Source of the DNA: Tubulanus polymorphus
Lineage: Eukaryota > Nemertea > Palaeonemertea > Tubulaniformes > Tubulanidae
DNA: 64,000 nucleotides
Assembly: GCF_964204645.1 (NCBI RefSeq)
Contig: NC_134029.1
Span: forward strand, 20,230,450 to 20,294,449
Direction: 5' to 3'
Part shown: positions 47,765 to 64,000 of the stretch, one piece after another
How the letters are laid out: each line of letters opens with the position of its first letter
How positions within the stretch are numbered: position 1 is the stretch's first letter
The notes under the pieces: model-generated
Told to the model about the DNA's origin: nothing
Database searches by the model: none
The model's input: the letters and a program-made list of their open reading frames with translations, nothing else
Translations under genes and position numbers: made by a program

Positions 47765-48889
47765 CTATAGAATTGTTAAGAAGAAGGCATTTTCAGGAGT
47801 TAGAAACTTACGATAACTTATGATTTTTTATCAATCTTTTCCATTCGTGTGTATTGAGAAGATTTTTCGCATATTCATTCTAACTCGCTTAACACTTTCT
47901 ACAACGTGACAACAAAATCGTCCTATTCAATTTTGCGACTTTATTCCGTAAATTGACATAATTTATTCGCGATATCAGAGGACTTCAGGGGTATTGAAAA
48001 TCAGAATATAGGCCAGATTTCATTTCAGTGACGTTGTTTATTAACAGTATATCCAATTGAGGTTTTTTGAATGATATGTCGTTAAAGAAAAACAAATCTA
48101 CAATGAATTTTTAGGGAAAATGTGTCAAACTTGTTTTACAAGATATGATTGTAAAGTTGCGAACAGAATTTTGGCTATAAGAACTTATTCATTTTTAATC
48201 AGCTTTGACAAATTTATGTCATTACTGTTGTCAATCATATTCGAAAAAATAATAATGAGGTTCAAAATTTTAGATATATGATTTTTTCCATTTTTTGGAT
48301 AAGAAGGATTGGAAAATATTTTGCTAACAAAATGACAAATTGATATTCTGAAATTAAAAAACCGTATTTTGAGATATTGATCACGATAGGTAGAACACAA
48401 TATCCGTGTTGACGCGATGAGGAGAGAATCCCACAATGGTAATAAAAAGTCCGAAAATGAAACTTCGAGATAGTAGTTTATTTCAACGTTTCGACTATAT
48501 CCTAATAGTCATCTTCAGTTCAGGAATAATGAGATATTGATTTTCGGCGTTTCGAAAGGAAATAAGTTGTTATTTGAAATATTTTTCCACCAAAAAAAGA
48601 GATATCTAATCGTATAGCCTATGTTGGGTCGCGGATATTTTTATTCTTTGTAGAACCGGCACCTTCTTAACGGTTTTCGTCGTCGGCACACTTCCCCGAC
48701 GAAAATCTATTCTATTCAATTTTTACCAATAGAATCCGGCCAATTTAATAGCGATTTAGATTGAAGAACGCCACCGAACGAGCGAAGGGACTTACTTGGC
48801 CTAAATACTTCGACAACGACGACGATTTGCTGTTTATCTTGTATATATTAACGCCATGAATGACATACCTGCATTCAATGTATACATAT

Positions 48890-48891
<2 letters not shown>

Positions 48892-48978
<87 letters not shown>

Positions 48979-48986
48979 ATATATAT
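48892..48986. repeat. (AT)n microsatellite
   Basis: About 95 bp of alternating A and T with one TTT interruption near 48965. Confidence 0.97.
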
Positions 48987-49320
48987 CTTCTGCCTATATT
49001 CGTTCATTAATGAAATCGCCCGGGCTATAATCATTTCGCGAATCGTTTATATTGTAAAGACTATAAACCGTTCAACGGGGCACGGAATTTAACTTGACTT
49101 TTGTCTATAGGTCGGTACGACTAATTACCGGTGTATTTTTACGAGGTGAATAGGCCTGCTAATTTCTCGTTCGGAAATATTTCGTATATTGCATGTAGTT
49201 ATTACTGGTTATTACTACTACGCGGGTATAATCTCGGTGTCATCAGGAATATGTGTTGTGTTAATGTATGATTTGTTATGAGTTGGTAAAATGAGAGGCC
49301 TTTCTTTCTATGATGGTAAC

Positions 49321-49705
49321 AGGTAAAAAGTATTTGTAATTATCAGAGCTATGATTTATCTATGAATGTTTTATGTAATTGCCTTGGAACAGTATTCTAA
49401 CGAATAAGGCACCAACTATGGTAAACGATAACAATGGCAATGATTAAGGGAATTTCTTTTCTTATCTTTTCCTTAAACCTTTTCGTGCTGTTTTCTTGAT
49501 AGCGAAATGAAGATTTTTGAATATTTGTCATTATCAGAACTATGATTATCTATCAATGTTTCGTTAAGTGCTTTAGTACAGCAATTTTTATGATTAAGGC
49601 ACCAAATATGGTAAATAATAATAATGACAGTAACTAAGGGCATTTCTTTTCTTATCTTTTCCTTAATCCAACCTTTTCGTGGTTTTCTTAATAGCGAAAT
49701 GAAGA
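49321..49705. repeat. Tandem duplication, about 191-bp unit, two copies
   Basis: ATTTGTAATTATCAGAGCTA at 49332 matches the segment at 49523. Both are followed by AAGGCACCAA, then a TTTCTTTTCTTATCTTTTCC block and GCGAAATGAAGATTTTT. Confidence 0.9.
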
Positions 49706-50534
49706 TTTTTTCGAATTTGTACTAAAGATTGTTATTCTTTATTTACGAATTAGATTACATTAGAAAATTACAGGTGATAATATGGTAATGTTATTTTAGT
49801 CAGTGGATGCCACCAGGAGAAGTTAAAAACTTATAACCATAAAACATGGCCCTGGCACCCATGGAAACAAGATTCTTGAATTTTTACTATGAATCGCCAA
49901 CTTTGAGGGTGGATTTCTCAGTTTTGCAATCGTACAGTTTTTATCTATTGAAGGTAGTACCGATTTCTGAAGTATTTTTCCTCGGGAAAACTACGTTTTC
50001 GATCAGGAGGCATTTTTCATGAGCGGCGTCATATTTCGGCGCGTTCGACTTAAGAAAAAAATCGGAGACATTTGATTCTCGATGATCGCGCGCGATTCTT
50101 TTATTCGAATCGCGAAGAATCGTTTCAAGGATAGACTATATCGCGGTGTCACAGATCATTACGGGGATTGTTTGATTAGTCAGTTCGGGTGTCGTCGCTG
50201 CGAGCGAATTCCATTAAAAAGTCGCGTCGCGTCGAACGTTCGCAATTACGGAATATGAAAGAAAAATGTAATTGCGTTTTTGCGAAATAATTTTCAGATG
50301 AATGATATCTTAATTGTTTGGACACTTGAACAACGCTGGTGTGATTTACTCGCATCCGCGACGTTTTCTTTGTGTACGCGTTGAATTTTGAGTTGGATTT
50401 TGTTGAATTTAATTCAGGATCCAGTTCTGAAGACAGTTTTGGCACCTTGGTAATAGAGCTGCCAACTGTTCCTGATTCTCAGTATTTGTTACTATTTTAT
50501 GGTAAGAAGTACTGATTTGATTTGTTTGATATGT

Positions 50535-50700
50535 ACCGAAATATGAAAGATGTTACTGAAGGTCTCACTGTTGATTACTGATTAATTTGAACAGAAATAT
50601 GAAAGATGTTACTAAAGGTCTTACTGTTGATTACTGATTTATTTGAACAGAAATATGAAAGCTGTTACTGAAGGTCCTACTGTTGATTTCTGATTAATTT
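50535..50700. repeat. 56-bp tandem repeat, three copies
   Basis: GAAATATGAAAGATGTTACT occurs at 50538, 50594 and 50650, exactly 56 bp apart, with AAGGT, ACTGTTGATT and TGAACA conserved between copies. It lies about 600 bp upstream of the WW exon. Confidence 0.95.
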
Positions 50701-51250
50701 GAAAATTATCTTTCATATTTCAACTAAAATATTATTCCATATCAGCCAATCTAAAGAGCATTCTTGGATACATGTTCTTTGATTTATAATATCAGTAACG
50801 GAAGCTTCAAGGCCCTCAGGACTCTTGTTCATTACTGGTGGTGGATTTGCTATATTACCGTGATAGCACGGACATTGTGTTTCATGGATGGTTAATTTTG
50901 GCATCTTGGTCCAGAAGTCAAAAGTATTCAATTACCACAGATTCAGAATTAAATATGATTCAGGGGCTCCTTGCCTTAGCACTTGCAGCTGTGTACAGCT
51001 TTGAAGCTTGCTTGGTGTCCCTCTCCATATTTTCAATCAACTATTTTATATGTTTTGTTGATTATAGAAATTTTTATGGAGAAAATAAATCATATCATAT
51101 CATGTATAGGTCTGCGTAAAGCTTGGCAGAGGCTATGCCGGTCCTGTATGACCAATCAGGTCTAAAAGACTTGAGCCTTTTTCTGGACCGGAATCAAGCT
51201 CTCGGGTTTCGAAATATTTCTCAGTATTTTTTCTTGTTTATTTATTACAG

Positions 51251-64000
<12,750 letters not shown>

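Overview
The window is animal nuclear DNA. It has a multi-exon gene with GT-AG introns, a metazoan DAPK-type kinase, a WW-PDZ-FERM scaffold gene, tRNA-derived SINEs, and many short DNA-transposon derivatives (MITEs) and simple repeats. There are no bacterial operons, rRNA genes or CRISPR arrays. The TE-dense, AT-moderate sequence with CpG-rich islands suggests a marine invertebrate. A lophotrochozoan such as a mollusc, annelid, nemertean or brachiopod is my best guess, but this is weak inference because no lineage-specific gene is visible.

Layout. Positions 1-12400 are intergenic: a G-rich GGGTA-type satellite (2231-2848), a candidate first exon (3694-3844), several MITEs, a perfect (CTG)157 array (9400-9870) and a (GTCC)13(GTCA)48 tract (10599-10842). 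Positions 12836-13795 hold an intronless DAPK-family kinase. From 13.8 to 42 kb I find no certain gene, only repeats. These include two tRNA-derived SINEs, minisatellites at 17.3, 21.9 and 26.9 kb, nested MITEs and a 185-bp near-perfect palindrome (36944-37128). Two possible first coding exons lie at 23159-23250 and 42463-42581. Positions 51251-64000 hold at least 16 exons of a plus-strand gene encoding a WW-PDZ-FERM protein of the FRMPD4 (Preso) type. Its 5' start is unresolved and its 3' end runs off the window.

The two confident genes are not obviously linked: one is a Ser/Thr kinase and the other a cortical or synaptic scaffold. Most of the remaining sequence can be sorted into recurring families defined from the window itself. 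These are P (TTAA, piggyBac-like), A (AGCCGCGATCACACG ends, TA-flanked), F (AGGGTGGCCAC ends, hAT-like), N5 (CAGTGTTTTC ends, 5-bp target duplications), I (CATGGTTCCCACAG ends), C/D/E (GGGCCCAGTT-type foldbacks), J (foldback of tRNA-like arms) and L (44-bp perfect inverted repeats). Nested insertions give a relative order of activity: P into E, N5 into A, D and a tRNA-like unit into I, and G into F.
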